This document shows positions 1 through 8,646 of a DNA stretch of 64,000 nucleotides, in pieces (position 1 is the first letter of the stretch; each line of letters begins with the position of its first letter). Source of the DNA: Aureibaculum flavum (lineage in GTDB: Bacteria > Bacteroidota > Bacteroidia > Flavobacteriales > Flavobacteriaceae); NCBI RefSeq assembly GCF_016406085.1, contig NZ_JAEHFJ010000004.1:62001-126000 (forward strand), read 5' to 3'. Below the pieces are notes generated by a model that did no database searches, was not told the DNA's origin, and worked only from the letters and a program-made list of their open reading frames with translations. Position numbers and translations under genes: made by a program.

Positions 1-2
1 TG

Positions 3-620
3 AGCTTTCAAAATGCATTTGCCAATCATTTGTTATTAGAATCTGGAGGATCAGATGCTGTTGCTGTTATGGGAATTATTTTTGGAATTAATGTGTTTTT
101 TATGATGACCGCTCTGGGAACAGGAGATGGTATGCAACCAATTATCAGTTATAATCATGGTGCAAAACAGTATGGTCGTGCTTTAACAACATTAAAATAT
201 GTATTGGTTTTTGTGCTTTTTGCAGCCTTTTTAGGGATTACAGTTATAGCATTTTTCCCAGAATCTATTATAGGTATGTTTATTAATGATAATGCAGAAA
301 TTGTAACGCTTACTAAATCTGCTTTAGAAATATTTGTGATTTCTATCCCTTTTTTTATGATACAAGTGGTGGTAACACGTTACTTTCAAGCCATTCAAAA
401 GAATACAGTCGCAACTTTTTTAGCAATACTTCGTCCTGTATTATTATTTATTCCGATCTCATATGTATTAAATAGTAGCTATGGTTTGGTTGGTATATGG
501 GTTGCCTTTGTGCTGAGCGATAGTTTAGCAGCTATTATATCCTTATTACTCGTTAAAAAATACGCCTTAAAAGAAAATAGAAGACGGCAATCTAATACTA
601 CCCAATTTGTTGCTGAATGA
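3..620 (+). CDS. MATE family efflux transporter, C-terminal part (5' truncated by window)
   Basis: The reading frame is open from the first bases of the window, so the gene begins upstream; about 205 C-terminal residues are visible. The hydrophobic pattern gives roughly five to six membrane segments. The early stretch with GDGMQPIISYNHGAKQYGRA is the typical MATE repeat that links helices around the cation and drug pathway, and the end is a short basic tail (KENRRRQ). By family knowledge it is an inner-membrane Na+- or H+-driven exporter of cationic or toxic compounds; the substrate cannot be read from the sequence. No clear terminator follows. The defence island starts just beyond it. Confidence 0.88.
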   Translation, partial: SFQNAFANHLLLESGGSDAVAVMGIIFGINVFFMMTALGTGDGMQPIISYNHGAKQYGRALTTLKYVLVFVLFAAFLGITVIAFFPESIIGMFINDNAEIVTLTKSALEIFVISIPFFMIQVVVTRYFQAIQKNTVATFLAILRPVLLFIPISYVLNSSYGLVGIWVAFVLSDSLAAIISLLLVKKYALKENRRRQSNTTQFVAE

Positions 621-673
621 ATTTTTACACAAAATCTAATTAATAACAATAAAGAAAAAATAACATTATACAA

Positions 674-821
674 ATGAAAATTAAATCATTATACACATTT
701 ACCTTATCCATAGGATTAATGGTAGCTCTAAAATTCAAGAGCCGCTATAAGCAGTGCAAAAGCTCAAATAAGCTCGGCACAATTAACTGAAGCGAAAGCC
801 AAGCCTTTGGTAGAAACCTAA
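674..821 (+). pseudogene. Decayed remnant of a secreted-protein gene (signal peptide only)
   Basis: An ATG at 674 opens with a plausible signal-peptide start (MKIKSLYTFTLSIGLMVA). It then leaves the frame: that frame stops near 790, while the +1 frame continues with a signal-cleavage-like AKAQ and stops at 819-821. A frameshift between about 725 and 745 would join the two parts, but even joined only about 45 residues remain. The simplest reading is the 5' stub of a secreted protein whose body was lost when the neighbouring island arrived. It could also be a meaningless short ORF. Confidence 0.35.
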
Positions 822-908
822 ATCATTAGCTTTTTCAATCTGTCTTCTTATCGCTTTCTGTCCTATTTTACCATAATTATCTGAGGCCGTCAAAAAAAGG
901 ATTGGCTT
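783..908 (-). pseudogene. 41-codon orphan C-terminal fragment
   Basis: On the minus strand the frame is open from just after a TAA at 909-911 to a TAA at 783-785. It contains no ATG. The translation (for example QIEKANDLGFYQRLGFRF near its end) reads like the C-terminal end of a real protein, not like random AT-rich sequence. It lies between the MATE gene and the restriction operon and overlaps the secreted-protein stub on the other strand. I do not recognise the family. It supports the idea that the left edge of the island is a scar made of gene pieces. Confidence 0.25.
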
Positions 909-950
909 TTATTTAACAAAATATTACAGATAATCAACCAAAGTCACTTT

Positions 951-1670
951 CTACCTAGTAAGATTTCTAGCTGAATTCTTCATTTCAACACCCCAAGGAA
1001 AAATTCTAGTTGCAAAATATGCGATAGGCATGGCTGCTCCCAATTGAGTTGTCCTTGATTCATCTTTTCTAATTACTCTAGAAAACCACCTATCTCCTCT
1101 ATTTGATTCTTCACAAATTAATAAACCAGCAAAAGTAAATGCTAAAACTATAGCAGGTATTTCTCCTCTTGATGTATTCAAAGGTTGATATGATGAATTA
1201 TTATTTATAGGAAAAAAATTATTTACTACTTTGATTAGCTCATCAAAAATAAAATCAATTGTAATTGGTGTTATTCCTTTGTGAGTAGTTTTACCAGCTA
1301 GAGAAGAAACATCAGGAACATTACCTAAAGTATTAAATGATAAACTTGAAAAGAAAGGTAACAACCCAAAATTTCGAGATGATGACCAATCCATTAGTGC
1401 GTCAATTATATCTTGATGTGAAGGAACACCAATTAAATTTCCATGATTTCTTAATTCTAAAAGTAAATCATGTTCATGTTCAATATGATCATCACATAAG
1501 CCAGAAGTTCTTCTTATGTTAATTTGATTTTCACAACCATTTACTTTACAAGTTTTATCATTTGACAAAAAATTTAATTTATTTGGATTAGGCTTATTTC
1601 TTCCTGTAGTTCCATTATCTAGTATTCTAATTTCCCAACCCGAAATTGATTTATTTACAGTATTTATCAT
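951..1670 (-). CDS. Hypothetical zinc-knuckle protein of the Sau3AI-like R-M operon
   Basis: This is the third gene of the restriction-modification operon. It begins inside the last codons of the endonuclease gene (ATGA overlap at 1667-1670), which implies translational coupling. The 239-residue product has a likely zinc site, C41-x4-C46-x12-C59-x2-H62, followed by a His/Glu-rich HIEHEHD. A hydrophobic helix lies near residues 170-185 and the tail is basic. I do not recognise a named family. The tight coupling suggests a dedicated accessory role such as a specificity, regulatory or DNA-binding helper. Base composition is as AT-rich as the rest of the island. Confidence 0.75.
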   Translation of the reverse strand: MINTVNKSISGWEIRILDNGTTGRNKPNPNKLNFLSNDKTCKVNGCENQINIRRTSGLCDDHIEHEHDLLLELRNHGNLIGVPSHQDIIDALMDWSSSRNFGLLPFFSSLSFNTLGNVPDVSSLAGKTTHKGITPITIDFIFDELIKVVNNFFPINNNSSYQPLNTSRGEIPAIVLAFTFAGLLICEESNRGDRWFSRVIRKDESRTTQLGAAMPIAYFATRIFPWGVEMKNSARNLTR

Positions 1671-3100
1671 TTACTTATTTGTTTTAAAATATATCTACTA
1701 TTAAGCCAATAACACTTCTTTTTTTTAAACTTTCCTAACGGAGTTTCCATTAAATCTTTAGAATTAGCTCCTTTTGGTCTAACGTGACAAATTTTATGAT
1801 CTTTTAATTTCCAAAAATTTTCATAGTCATCATTTTGAATGGAAGATTTAGTATGATTCCAAAATTTCTCTGCAATTTCTAAATCTTTAGAAGGCATAGT
1901 CCAAAACATTACTTTTTTGAGTCTTGCAATATTATTTTTATCTTTTTGAAAAATAACAAAGAAAAAACGTTTTGTAAGTATAGAATACCAATAAGATTCA
2001 GCCCACTCTTCATTAATTATTTCTTTAAACTTTATCTGAGCAAAAGACATACTTTCTTTTAAAGTTCCTGATGATTGAAGTTTAATTGTCTTTAATTCAA
2101 TTTCTGCCTTTTCGAATTCTTCAATTTTACCTTTATTAATACCTAAAATGGACTTTGCAAAAACATAATTTTTATTCTTAGCTCTTAAATTAATTTTTAG
2201 TTTGAATTCATCTATTAATTCTTGCTCTGAATAACCATAATATTTTGAGAATTTTTCAATAATGAGATCTTCAAAAGTTTGCCCTTTTTTGTAGTCTGAA
2301 ATATTCTTAATTATCGCTTCATGGTCATCAAATAGACCGCCATAAGAAGATATTGGTTCATTTATAACATCACTATCATCTTCTAAAAACTGTAGATATT
2401 CATCATCAAATTCCGTTAAACTGTAATCTCCTTTTAAACTTTTGGAAATAATAAAATTTAGATATTTGGATTTTAAAGAAAAAGCTCTTTGTTGTGCCTT
2501 TTTATTTGAAAACGGTTGAGTTCTTTTAGATTTTAATGCAGTAGACCCTTTAGTACAAGCACCTAGATATAATGTGTCGCCTTCAGAAATTTCATGAGCT
2601 TTTCCTGCTTTTATTTTAGCGACAATTGTATGCCAATCGTCTTTAATAATTTTTAAGTCTGTCAAAGGGAAACGCCAAAGTCTAGCAATTTTAAATATGT
2701 AGTCAATATCTATTTTATCATTTTCATATAAGTAAAAAAGTAAAAGTAAAAGACTATTTTTTTTCCAAAAACTACTTTCTTTAAAAGTATATTTATACTC
2801 CTCTTCAAAGTCTATTATATTGAAAACTAAGCGTTCTTTAGAAACAAGACCTTTTGAGTTTTTTTTTATTGGAGTTGTTTTTAATTCTACCCTAGCTTCG
2901 GGAAAATCAGGTTCAGGATTTGAGTTTGGTTGATATCCAAAATATAAGGATTCAACCAGTTGACCTAGTTTTCCCTTACCTGAATATAAATTTTTTAAAC
3001 TATTTCCGTATAGATTTCTTAATGATTTATTTAATATCCCTTTGGCGTAATATTCAATTGAAATCGGATCAGTTTTATCGTATGGTAAATCTTTATGCAA
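1667..3100 (-). CDS. Sau3AI/MutH-fold type II restriction endonuclease (predicted GATC specificity)
   Basis: The 477-residue protein has the two-domain plan of Sau3AI. The N-terminal MutH-like domain shows GKGKLGQLVE (Glu50) and the catalytic D-x6-E-x-K core D65...E72-L-K74. A second MutH-like half (about residues 270-440) carries E328...E335-L-K337, in which Glu replaces the first Asp. In characterised Sau3AI the second half is an allosteric effector domain that binds a second GATC site. The gene overlaps the methyltransferase by 8 bp and the next gene by 4 bp, so all three are probably one transcript with the protective methylase first. Recognition of 5'-GATC is inferred from family; it is not visible directly. 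Confidence 0.9.
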   Translation of the reverse strand: MHKDLPYDKTDPISIEYYAKGILNKSLRNLYGNSLKNLYSGKGKLGQLVESLYFGYQPNSNPEPDFPEARVELKTTPIKKNSKGLVSKERLVFNIIDFEEEYKYTFKESSFWKKNSLLLLLFYLYENDKIDIDYIFKIARLWRFPLTDLKIIKDDWHTIVAKIKAGKAHEISEGDTLYLGACTKGSTALKSKRTQPFSNKKAQQRAFSLKSKYLNFIISKSLKGDYSLTEFDDEYLQFLEDDSDVINEPISSYGGLFDDHEAIIKNISDYKKGQTFEDLIIEKFSKYYGYSEQELIDEFKLKINLRAKNKNYVFAKSILGINKGKIEEFEKAEIELKTIKLQSSGTLKESMSFAQIKFKEIINEEWAESYWYSILTKRFFFVIFQKDKNNIARLKKVMFWTMPSKDLEIAEKFWNHTKSSIQNDDYENFWKLKDHKICHVRPKGANSKDLMETPLGKFKKKKCYWLNSRYILKQISK

Positions 3101-4388
3101 ATTGTTCCTGGTTTATATTTGCATTAATCCGTTCGCTTAATTCTACACCCAATTTTTCAACGATTCCGACAACCAAAGCATTTCCCATAAAGAAAGCTCT
3201 TTTGGTATCAGTAATTCCATCTAATTTAGTGTGATTATCTGGAAACATATTTAATCGTTCAAGCTCAATTGGAGTGAGTCTTCTTAATCTTCCATTTTGT
3301 TCTACTACGTGCTTAAACCTTGATGGAGACTTCCCTCCTTCTCCAGTTATTATTGTTCTAGAAGCATTATCTAGGGCGTCAGGAAAAATCATACTGCCTT
3401 CGCTATAATTATATTTAAATCCTTCTTTAGTTTGTCTTATTTCACTTTTTGAACCCTTAAGATATTTCCAGCCTCTTACTTTGTTAATATCTTCATTACT
3501 TACAAAATACTCTTCAGGTACTTCACTCAAATTGATTAAAATATCCTTATCTCCAAGATGTCTATAAACACCATTATAATCTGGTTTTACTTTTGCAGTT
3601 GTAAATTCACCATTTATCATCACTCCACAATTTTCAAAAGGGCTTAACTTTCCGTTTAAATTGAATTCTTTTGAAACTCTAATTAAATCAGCTTCAATAT
3701 TTTGTATTCGTATATTATTATCAATTTCTTTAACAGGAAAAGCACCCGCAATTATTCCGTCTGAATCTAACCAATCCTCTTTATTCTCAGTTTCTAAAAT
3801 TCTATTGTATATTTCAGTATCATTGCGATAAGCTAAAAAGAAAACTCTTCTTCTTCTTTGTGGCATTCCGTATTCAGCAGCATTTATAACTCTCCATTCT
3901 ACAGCATAACCTAAATTGTTTAATGAAGTTAGCATAAGTGCAAAATCTCTACCTCTTTGTTTTGATGGTGACTTTAATAATCGGTCAACATTCTCAAGCA
4001 TAAGATATTGTGGTCTGTTTTCTGCTTTTTTACGTAATATTGCTTCAATACTCCACCATAAAACTCCTTTTTTACCAATTAGACCTTTAGAATTTTTTAA
4101 TGTAGTTGCCACAGAGTAATCTTGACACGGAAAACCACCAACTAATAAATCATGATCTGGTATATCATCGAAATTACCCTCAATTACCTCTTCAATATTT
4201 TTATCACTATGATTAGAATTAGGCCAACGATTTTTATAAACTTCATTTGCGTGTTGCCTTTTAGTACTCGGCTCCCATTGGTTACTCCATAATACATTAT
4301 AATTAGCATCTACTTTTCTTGGGTACCCCTCAAGTCCTATTCTAAATCCTCCAACACCTGCAAAAAGTTCAACTACTGTAATTGGCAT
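3093..4388 (-). CDS. DNA (cytosine-5-)-methyltransferase of the Sau3AI-like system
   Basis: All main C5-methyltransferase motifs are present in the usual order: motif I (ELFAGVGGFRIGL, residues 7-19, SAM binding), motif IV (GGFPCQDYS with catalytic Cys88), motif VI (ENVDRL, Glu132), motif VIII (QRRRRVFF, 177-184), and motifs IX-X in the last 100 residues (RLRRLTPIELERLN, then MGNALVVG). The target-recognition region of about 150 residues lies between VIII and IX. It is expected to methylate the C of GATC and so protect host DNA from the endonuclease encoded 8 bp inside its 3' end. The start is ATG at 4388, 135 bp downstream of the TOPRIM gene, so it probably has its own promoter. Confidence 0.95.
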   Translation of the reverse strand: MPITVVELFAGVGGFRIGLEGYPRKVDANYNVLWSNQWEPSTKRQHANEVYKNRWPNSNHSDKNIEEVIEGNFDDIPDHDLLVGGFPCQDYSVATTLKNSKGLIGKKGVLWWSIEAILRKKAENRPQYLMLENVDRLLKSPSKQRGRDFALMLTSLNNLGYAVEWRVINAAEYGMPQRRRRVFFLAYRNDTEIYNRILETENKEDWLDSDGIIAGAFPVKEIDNNIRIQNIEADLIRVSKEFNLNGKLSPFENCGVMINGEFTTAKVKPDYNGVYRHLGDKDILINLSEVPEEYFVSNEDINKVRGWKYLKGSKSEIRQTKEGFKYNYSEGSMIFPDALDNASRTIITGEGGKSPSRFKHVVEQNGRLRRLTPIELERLNMFPDNHTKLDGITDTKRAFFMGNALVVGIVEKLGVELSERINANINQEQFA

Positions 4389-4523
4389 AAATTATTTTAT
4401 TTTTAAGTGAAACTTCTAAAATATAATATTATTTTGAAAATATTTATTTCTCTTTTCTTTTCTAAATCAATTGATTGTAAATACAGTTCATGTAAAATTC
4501 CTTTACTTGTTCTTATAATAAAA

Positions 4524-5369
4524 TCAATCTCTAGCTTTTTTTAATAGACCTTTTAGTAATGAAATTATTTCCTTACTCTTTGCATCACCACTCAAAAGCC
4601 CCTTCAAACTACTGTGTTTTCTAATTAATTCACCATTATCTAAACCAGAAAATTCAAATTGTCCAGTTAATGCTATTAACGATTTATTAAAATCTGAATT
4701 AGTTTTTCTTCCATCTATAATAGGTGGTTTTCCATTTGTTCGTTCAAAGGTAAATCCTTTTAAATATTTACTAGCATTTTCTATTTTTTCTTTTTGATTA
4801 CTATTTCTATTCAAATTAGCAATCAAAATATCTTCTAGATTACCTTTCCCTTCATTATTTGCAATAATATAACTTCCAAAGCATTTAAATTTGTTTTCAT
4901 CTATAATGATATTATGCTTTGCATTCTCAATGTTTTCAATCTTATCTTTATATTGTTCAATCATTTGTTCAATTCTTTTTTCGATACCCACATCATCTGC
5001 ATCAAATATCATACATAAAGATAAATCAATTTTCTTCTTTTCATCAATCTCTCCAAATTCTATTGCTGTTCGATAATTAAAGATAACTTCTTTTGCTTTT
5101 TCTATATTCCTTATTCCATCAATTGCATACAATATTGCGAATTGATGATGTTTATTTGGTTGTTTGAAAATTACTGGTAAATTTGGACCTTTTCTAAGTC
5201 TGTTATTGTCATAATCAAATTTCCCTATTTGATTGATAAATAAATCCTTTAAAGGTTGATCAAAATCACTAATATTTTTTTTATACTCTGAAAAGTTTAA
5301 TAATTCTAATAAGAGCGATAAATACGCCATATCATGTTTTCCTTCACAAATAATTAAAATACCATTCAT
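4524..5369 (-). CDS. TOPRIM-domain nuclease-like protein (DUF3226/DUF4435-like), partner of the ParB-ATPase
   Basis: The 281-residue protein carries the TOPRIM signature in order: N-terminal ILIICEGKHD with invariant Glu9, a D-x-D loop in IFDADD (Asp123, Asp125), and GNLED (176-180), the downstream motif seen in DUF3226/DUF4435 proteins. TOPRIM folds use these acids to bind Mg2+ for nucleic-acid cleavage. The gene starts 4 nt after the stop of the ATPase gene, so the two are co-translated. An ATPase followed by a stand-alone TOPRIM protein is the layout of PARIS (AriA/AriB), while Gabija GajA and OLD carry both parts in one chain. I infer an effector nuclease unleashed by the ATPase. The exact Pfam family is uncertain. 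Confidence 0.82.
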   Translation of the reverse strand: MNGILIICEGKHDMAYLSLLLELLNFSEYKKNISDFDQPLKDLFINQIGKFDYDNNRLRKGPNLPVIFKQPNKHHQFAILYAIDGIRNIEKAKEVIFNYRTAIEFGEIDEKKKIDLSLCMIFDADDVGIEKRIEQMIEQYKDKIENIENAKHNIIIDENKFKCFGSYIIANNEGKGNLEDILIANLNRNSNQKEKIENASKYLKGFTFERTNGKPPIIDGRKTNSDFNKSLIALTGQFEFSGLDNGELIRKHSSLKGLLSGDAKSKEIISLLKGLLKKARD

Positions 5370-5373
5370 TTCT

Positions 5374-7551
5374 CTATATATTTCTTAAATCAGCACCTAA
5401 AACAGAATGAAATTTTTCATAATCTTTACCTGGGAAATAATTAATTTTTTGATTCATAACATCTTCTGTATTTATTGAATAAAATGATAATGACTCGTTC
5501 TTATATTCATTTTCAATAAATGCATTAATACATTCACCACTATGAGAAGAAATGAATACTTGTACATTAAACTCTTCTGAAAGATTTTGAATGAATTCAG
5601 TAAATTTAATTAATAAACTATAATGAATAGCATTATCCAACTCATCAATTAGAAGTATACCATTTTTAGCTGCAGCAAAATTAAGTGCAATATAAAATAT
5701 TCTTTGTACACCTTCTCCAAAAGTACTTAAATCAACAGATTCTTCGAAATTTTTATGATCAACTAAAAATCGAGGAATGTCCAAATCATCAACATAATTA
5801 ATATCATTAATATTATTATCAATATTAATCTTAATAAAATCTATAATTTTATTTATTGATTTATCTTCAACACTTTTAGAGTATAATAATGACAGGTTTT
5901 CCTTGTTTTGTTGACTAAAAGGACTTGATAAATATGAATCACATATAATCTGTATTTTTTTAAAAAATGATTTGCTTTTCCCTTGATCTTGTAGCAAATA
6001 TTTTGTTGTTAATTCTTGATCATTAAATTTAGATTCTATGAGTAATGTTTTCAAATAATTAGATTTGTCTATTTCATCATTTTCATCTTCGTCTTCAGTA
6101 AATATTTCAACACTAGTATTATTACTTTCAAAAATTCCAGACAATGAGATTTCTTCAGTTAATTGTTTCTCAAACCAAGTTGCTGATAACGAATTTAATT
6201 TACCTCTTCTCTTATATAAATCTAGAAGTGAATAAATATCATTTTGTCTTGTTAGCAAATAAATCGCTTCGAGTACAGATGATTTTCCAGAATTATTTTT
6301 TCCAGCAAAAATGTTTACTCTATTTAGATGTTCTAGTTTAATGTTTTGTAGTTTTTTATATTTAAATATTTCTATCAAACTATACTGGTTGTTTCTATGC
6401 GAATAATATTTATGTCGTTCGTACGGAGAATTAATGGAAATAGAAGCTCCTTTTTTATTTAATAGTATAGAATCTATTTTATCTTTTATTACAGTTAAGC
6501 TTTCAACATGACTTTCTTCCGAGTATTGAATAAATCTAGAAGTTATAGAGAGTTGTTGATCAATAACATCTATTGAACCATCCAACTTATTTTTACTAAC
6601 CACATCACTTAAAATAAGTCCTTGGGATACTGACCGATATTCTTCCATTGCCTTAACCGCTTTATCATCTTGAATAAAATCAGCTAAATCTCGTATTTCC
6701 GAACTTTTCGAAATAATAGGGTCTACTATTTCGTAATCGTTACTATTGTCATCATCATCGTCATCATAATTATAATCCTCTTGAACTGCAGAAATCCATG
6801 TAAAGAATCGATCCAATCGATAATTTGAAATTGGTGAATCATTTATTGTATCCCATTCTAACCATTCTCTAATATTTGGCTTATTTACTGTTTCTTCAAA
6901 AATAGCATACATAGGTGTAGAAAATTGGTCACCGTAATCACTATTCTTATATAAATCTATTAATTTAAGTGCTCTAAGTGATTTTCTTAGTTTTAATTTG
7001 CCAATTCCTAAAGAATCAACAATATCATCTTCGGATAAATTTTCATTTTCTCTTAAATCCTTTAATAATTGTGCCTGATTTAATGGTGGCCATTTTTTAT
7101 TGCCATTTATATGTTTTAAACCCATAATAATACTGTGACTTACAGTATCACCTGAATCATATACAATAACAGGTACGTTATCAAATAATTCTTGTTTTAA
7201 ATTACCAATATCTTGAGAATCGATATATTGCTCTTTTAAGTATTTGAGAGTTGCAATTCTCCTATTACCTTCTAAAACACGATAGGACTCATCATTAATT
7301 TTTTCAACTTGAACTTGATCAACATGAAGGTATCCATTTTTTTTAAAACTTTTAACTAAATCTCTAATTCCGTCAATACCTTTTCCTTGAATAAAATTTC
7401 TTGTTCTCTTTTGTATTCTTTCTGAAAGAATTTCTACATTATTAATTCTTACATAATTTGAATTATCAATGAATCTATAATTATTAGGATCTAAAAACAA
7501 TTTTTCTAATGGTACAGATATTGGTGTACCCTTATTTATTTGATTTACCAT
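5374..7551 (-). CDS. ParB-like domain fused to an AAA15/OLD-type ATPase
   Basis: This 725-residue protein has two parts. Residues about 10-245 form a ParB/sulfiredoxin-type domain (VPLEKLFLDPNNYRF, EGNRR at 94-98 in the ParB box) followed by the helical region usual after it. An acidic linker (six Asp in a row, around residue 265) leads to an ABC/OLD-type ATPase: Walker A GKNNSGKSS near residue 416, Walker B ILLIDELDNA near 631, then a conserved SSHSGE. The ATPase resembles AAA15 proteins of PARIS and OLD systems. It is followed at once by the TOPRIM gene. A role as the sensor of an anti-phage system is inferred; the ParB part may bind DNA or a nucleotide, or act on DNA. Upstream lies a long AT-rich divergent control region. 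Confidence 0.85.
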   Translation of the reverse strand: MVNQINKGTPISVPLEKLFLDPNNYRFIDNSNYVRINNVEILSERIQKRTRNFIQGKGIDGIRDLVKSFKKNGYLHVDQVQVEKINDESYRVLEGNRRIATLKYLKEQYIDSQDIGNLKQELFDNVPVIVYDSGDTVSHSIIMGLKHINGNKKWPPLNQAQLLKDLRENENLSEDDIVDSLGIGKLKLRKSLRALKLIDLYKNSDYGDQFSTPMYAIFEETVNKPNIREWLEWDTINDSPISNYRLDRFFTWISAVQEDYNYDDDDDDNSNDYEIVDPIISKSSEIRDLADFIQDDKAVKAMEEYRSVSQGLILSDVVSKNKLDGSIDVIDQQLSITSRFIQYSEESHVESLTVIKDKIDSILLNKKGASISINSPYERHKYYSHRNNQYSLIEIFKYKKLQNIKLEHLNRVNIFAGKNNSGKSSVLEAIYLLTRQNDIYSLLDLYKRRGKLNSLSATWFEKQLTEEISLSGIFESNNTSVEIFTEDEDENDEIDKSNYLKTLLIESKFNDQELTTKYLLQDQGKSKSFFKKIQIICDSYLSSPFSQQNKENLSLLYSKSVEDKSINKIIDFIKINIDNNINDINYVDDLDIPRFLVDHKNFEESVDLSTFGEGVQRIFYIALNFAAAKNGILLIDELDNAIHYSLLIKFTEFIQNLSEEFNVQVFISSHSGECINAFIENEYKNESLSFYSINTEDVMNQKINYFPGKDYEKFHSVLGADLRNI

Positions 7552-7944
7552 TTTATTTTACACTTAAATAACAAAATACAATAATTTAATTAATTCTTAA
7601 ATATATAAAATTCAGAAAACATATTATTTCTTTTTATTTTTAAGAATTATTTTCAAATATTTTTTTAAAACTAGTTCTAATATGCATAAATCAACAATTT
7701 TTTAGTTTTAATTTTAAGAAAATAAAAATATTATTTTTAATTCTAAAAATAGAGTGATATAAATAATTAAATAAAGTATTTTTCAACAATTTTTATATTA
7801 ATAAAATACTAATTTATTCAGTTCTTATTTGTTTTAAATATATCGATTAACAAAAGATTGTGTCATCGCTTATGATAAACTAAAGAACTTATTAATTTCG
7901 TACAAAAATATAAGAGTAAATTTTAATTAATAAAGTTATGTTAT
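7552..7944. promoter_or_regulatory. AT-rich divergent intergenic region of the defence genes
   Basis: These 393 bp separate the ParB-ATPase (minus) from the HNH-like gene (plus) and must hold both promoters. The stretch is almost entirely A and T. A 12-nt direct repeat, TCAACAATTTTT, occurs at 7691-7702 and 7783-7794. I found no convincing TAnnTTTG element and no small ORF of note. Its length and composition would suit silencing or autoregulation by one of the flanking proteins, but that is inference. Confidence 0.45.
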
Positions 7945-8646
7945 ATGAGAGATTCATATCAAAAATTTTTTGAACATTTTAAAATTGACTTTTCAGATAT
8001 AATTGAATTTGGTATTGAAATTGATACAATTTACCCTGATCCTAAAAAAGTTAAAAATGAGTGGATTGAATTAATTAATTCGATTGAAAACAATGAGGAT
8101 GTTTATATAAGAGGATACGGTAGAGATGCACATGGTACTGCAATGTATCAAGAATTATATAAGATTTTATTAAATAATGAAAATATAAAAAAAGATGCAA
8201 GTAACAACGATAAACCTACTCGTTTATTACAAAATATTACGAATTACTCAAAGACAATTAAAAAAGATTCTTTAAACAAAGAAAGAATAAATAATTATCA
8301 AGTATCTCATATTTTTGGCAGAACAAAAAAACCTTTTTTGTTTACTGCTCCATGGAATATTGTATGGAAGTCTAAACTTTTAGATCCATTAACAGGACAC
8401 GAATCTAGAGGCGAAAACACCAATAAATATAAAAAAGCATTTTTAGAAAAGTCAAGCAAAATGTATTCTGAATATATATATGAATACAATCAATTCGTCA
8501 AAAAATATTTTCTTAATGATAATTTAGAAAAAGCATTTATTCAAATGAGTATAAATAATTCGAATATGAATGAAAAAACATTTAATAAGTTTAAAATCGA
8601 CGCAATCAATGAACTAAAACCAATTGAGTATTCTAAAATGAAATAA
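7945..8646 (+). CDS. HNH-like putative endonuclease, divergent from the ParB-ATPase
   Basis: The 233-residue protein is unknown, but its centre contains a conserved-looking block: VSHIFGRTKKPFLFTAPWNIV, then DPLTGHES. His122, Asn138 and His152 are spaced like an H...N...H metal-dependent nuclease core, without zinc cysteines. The N-terminal 110 residues and the Lys/Asn-rich C-terminal helices have no motif I can name. The gene is transcribed away from the ParB-ATPase. It could be a third component of that system, a stand-alone restriction enzyme, or an unrelated cargo gene. The start is ATG at 7945; an ATG at 7938 is out of frame. The nuclease call is an inference from spacing. Confidence 0.6.
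   Translation: MRDSYQKFFEHFKIDFSDIIEFGIEIDTIYPDPKKVKNEWIELINSIENNEDVYIRGYGRDAHGTAMYQELYKILLNNENIKKDASNNDKPTRLLQNITNYSKTIKKDSLNKERINNYQVSHIFGRTKKPFLFTAPWNIVWKSKLLDPLTGHESRGENTNKYKKAFLEKSSKMYSEYIYEYNQFVKKYFLNDNLEKAFIQMSINNSNMNEKTFNKFKIDAINELKPIEYSKMK

Noticed and set aside
1337-3234. Plus-strand ORFs inside the R-M operon (1337-1522, 2920-3234)
   Set aside because: They lie opposite well-supported conserved domains and have no protein-like sequence or start signal.
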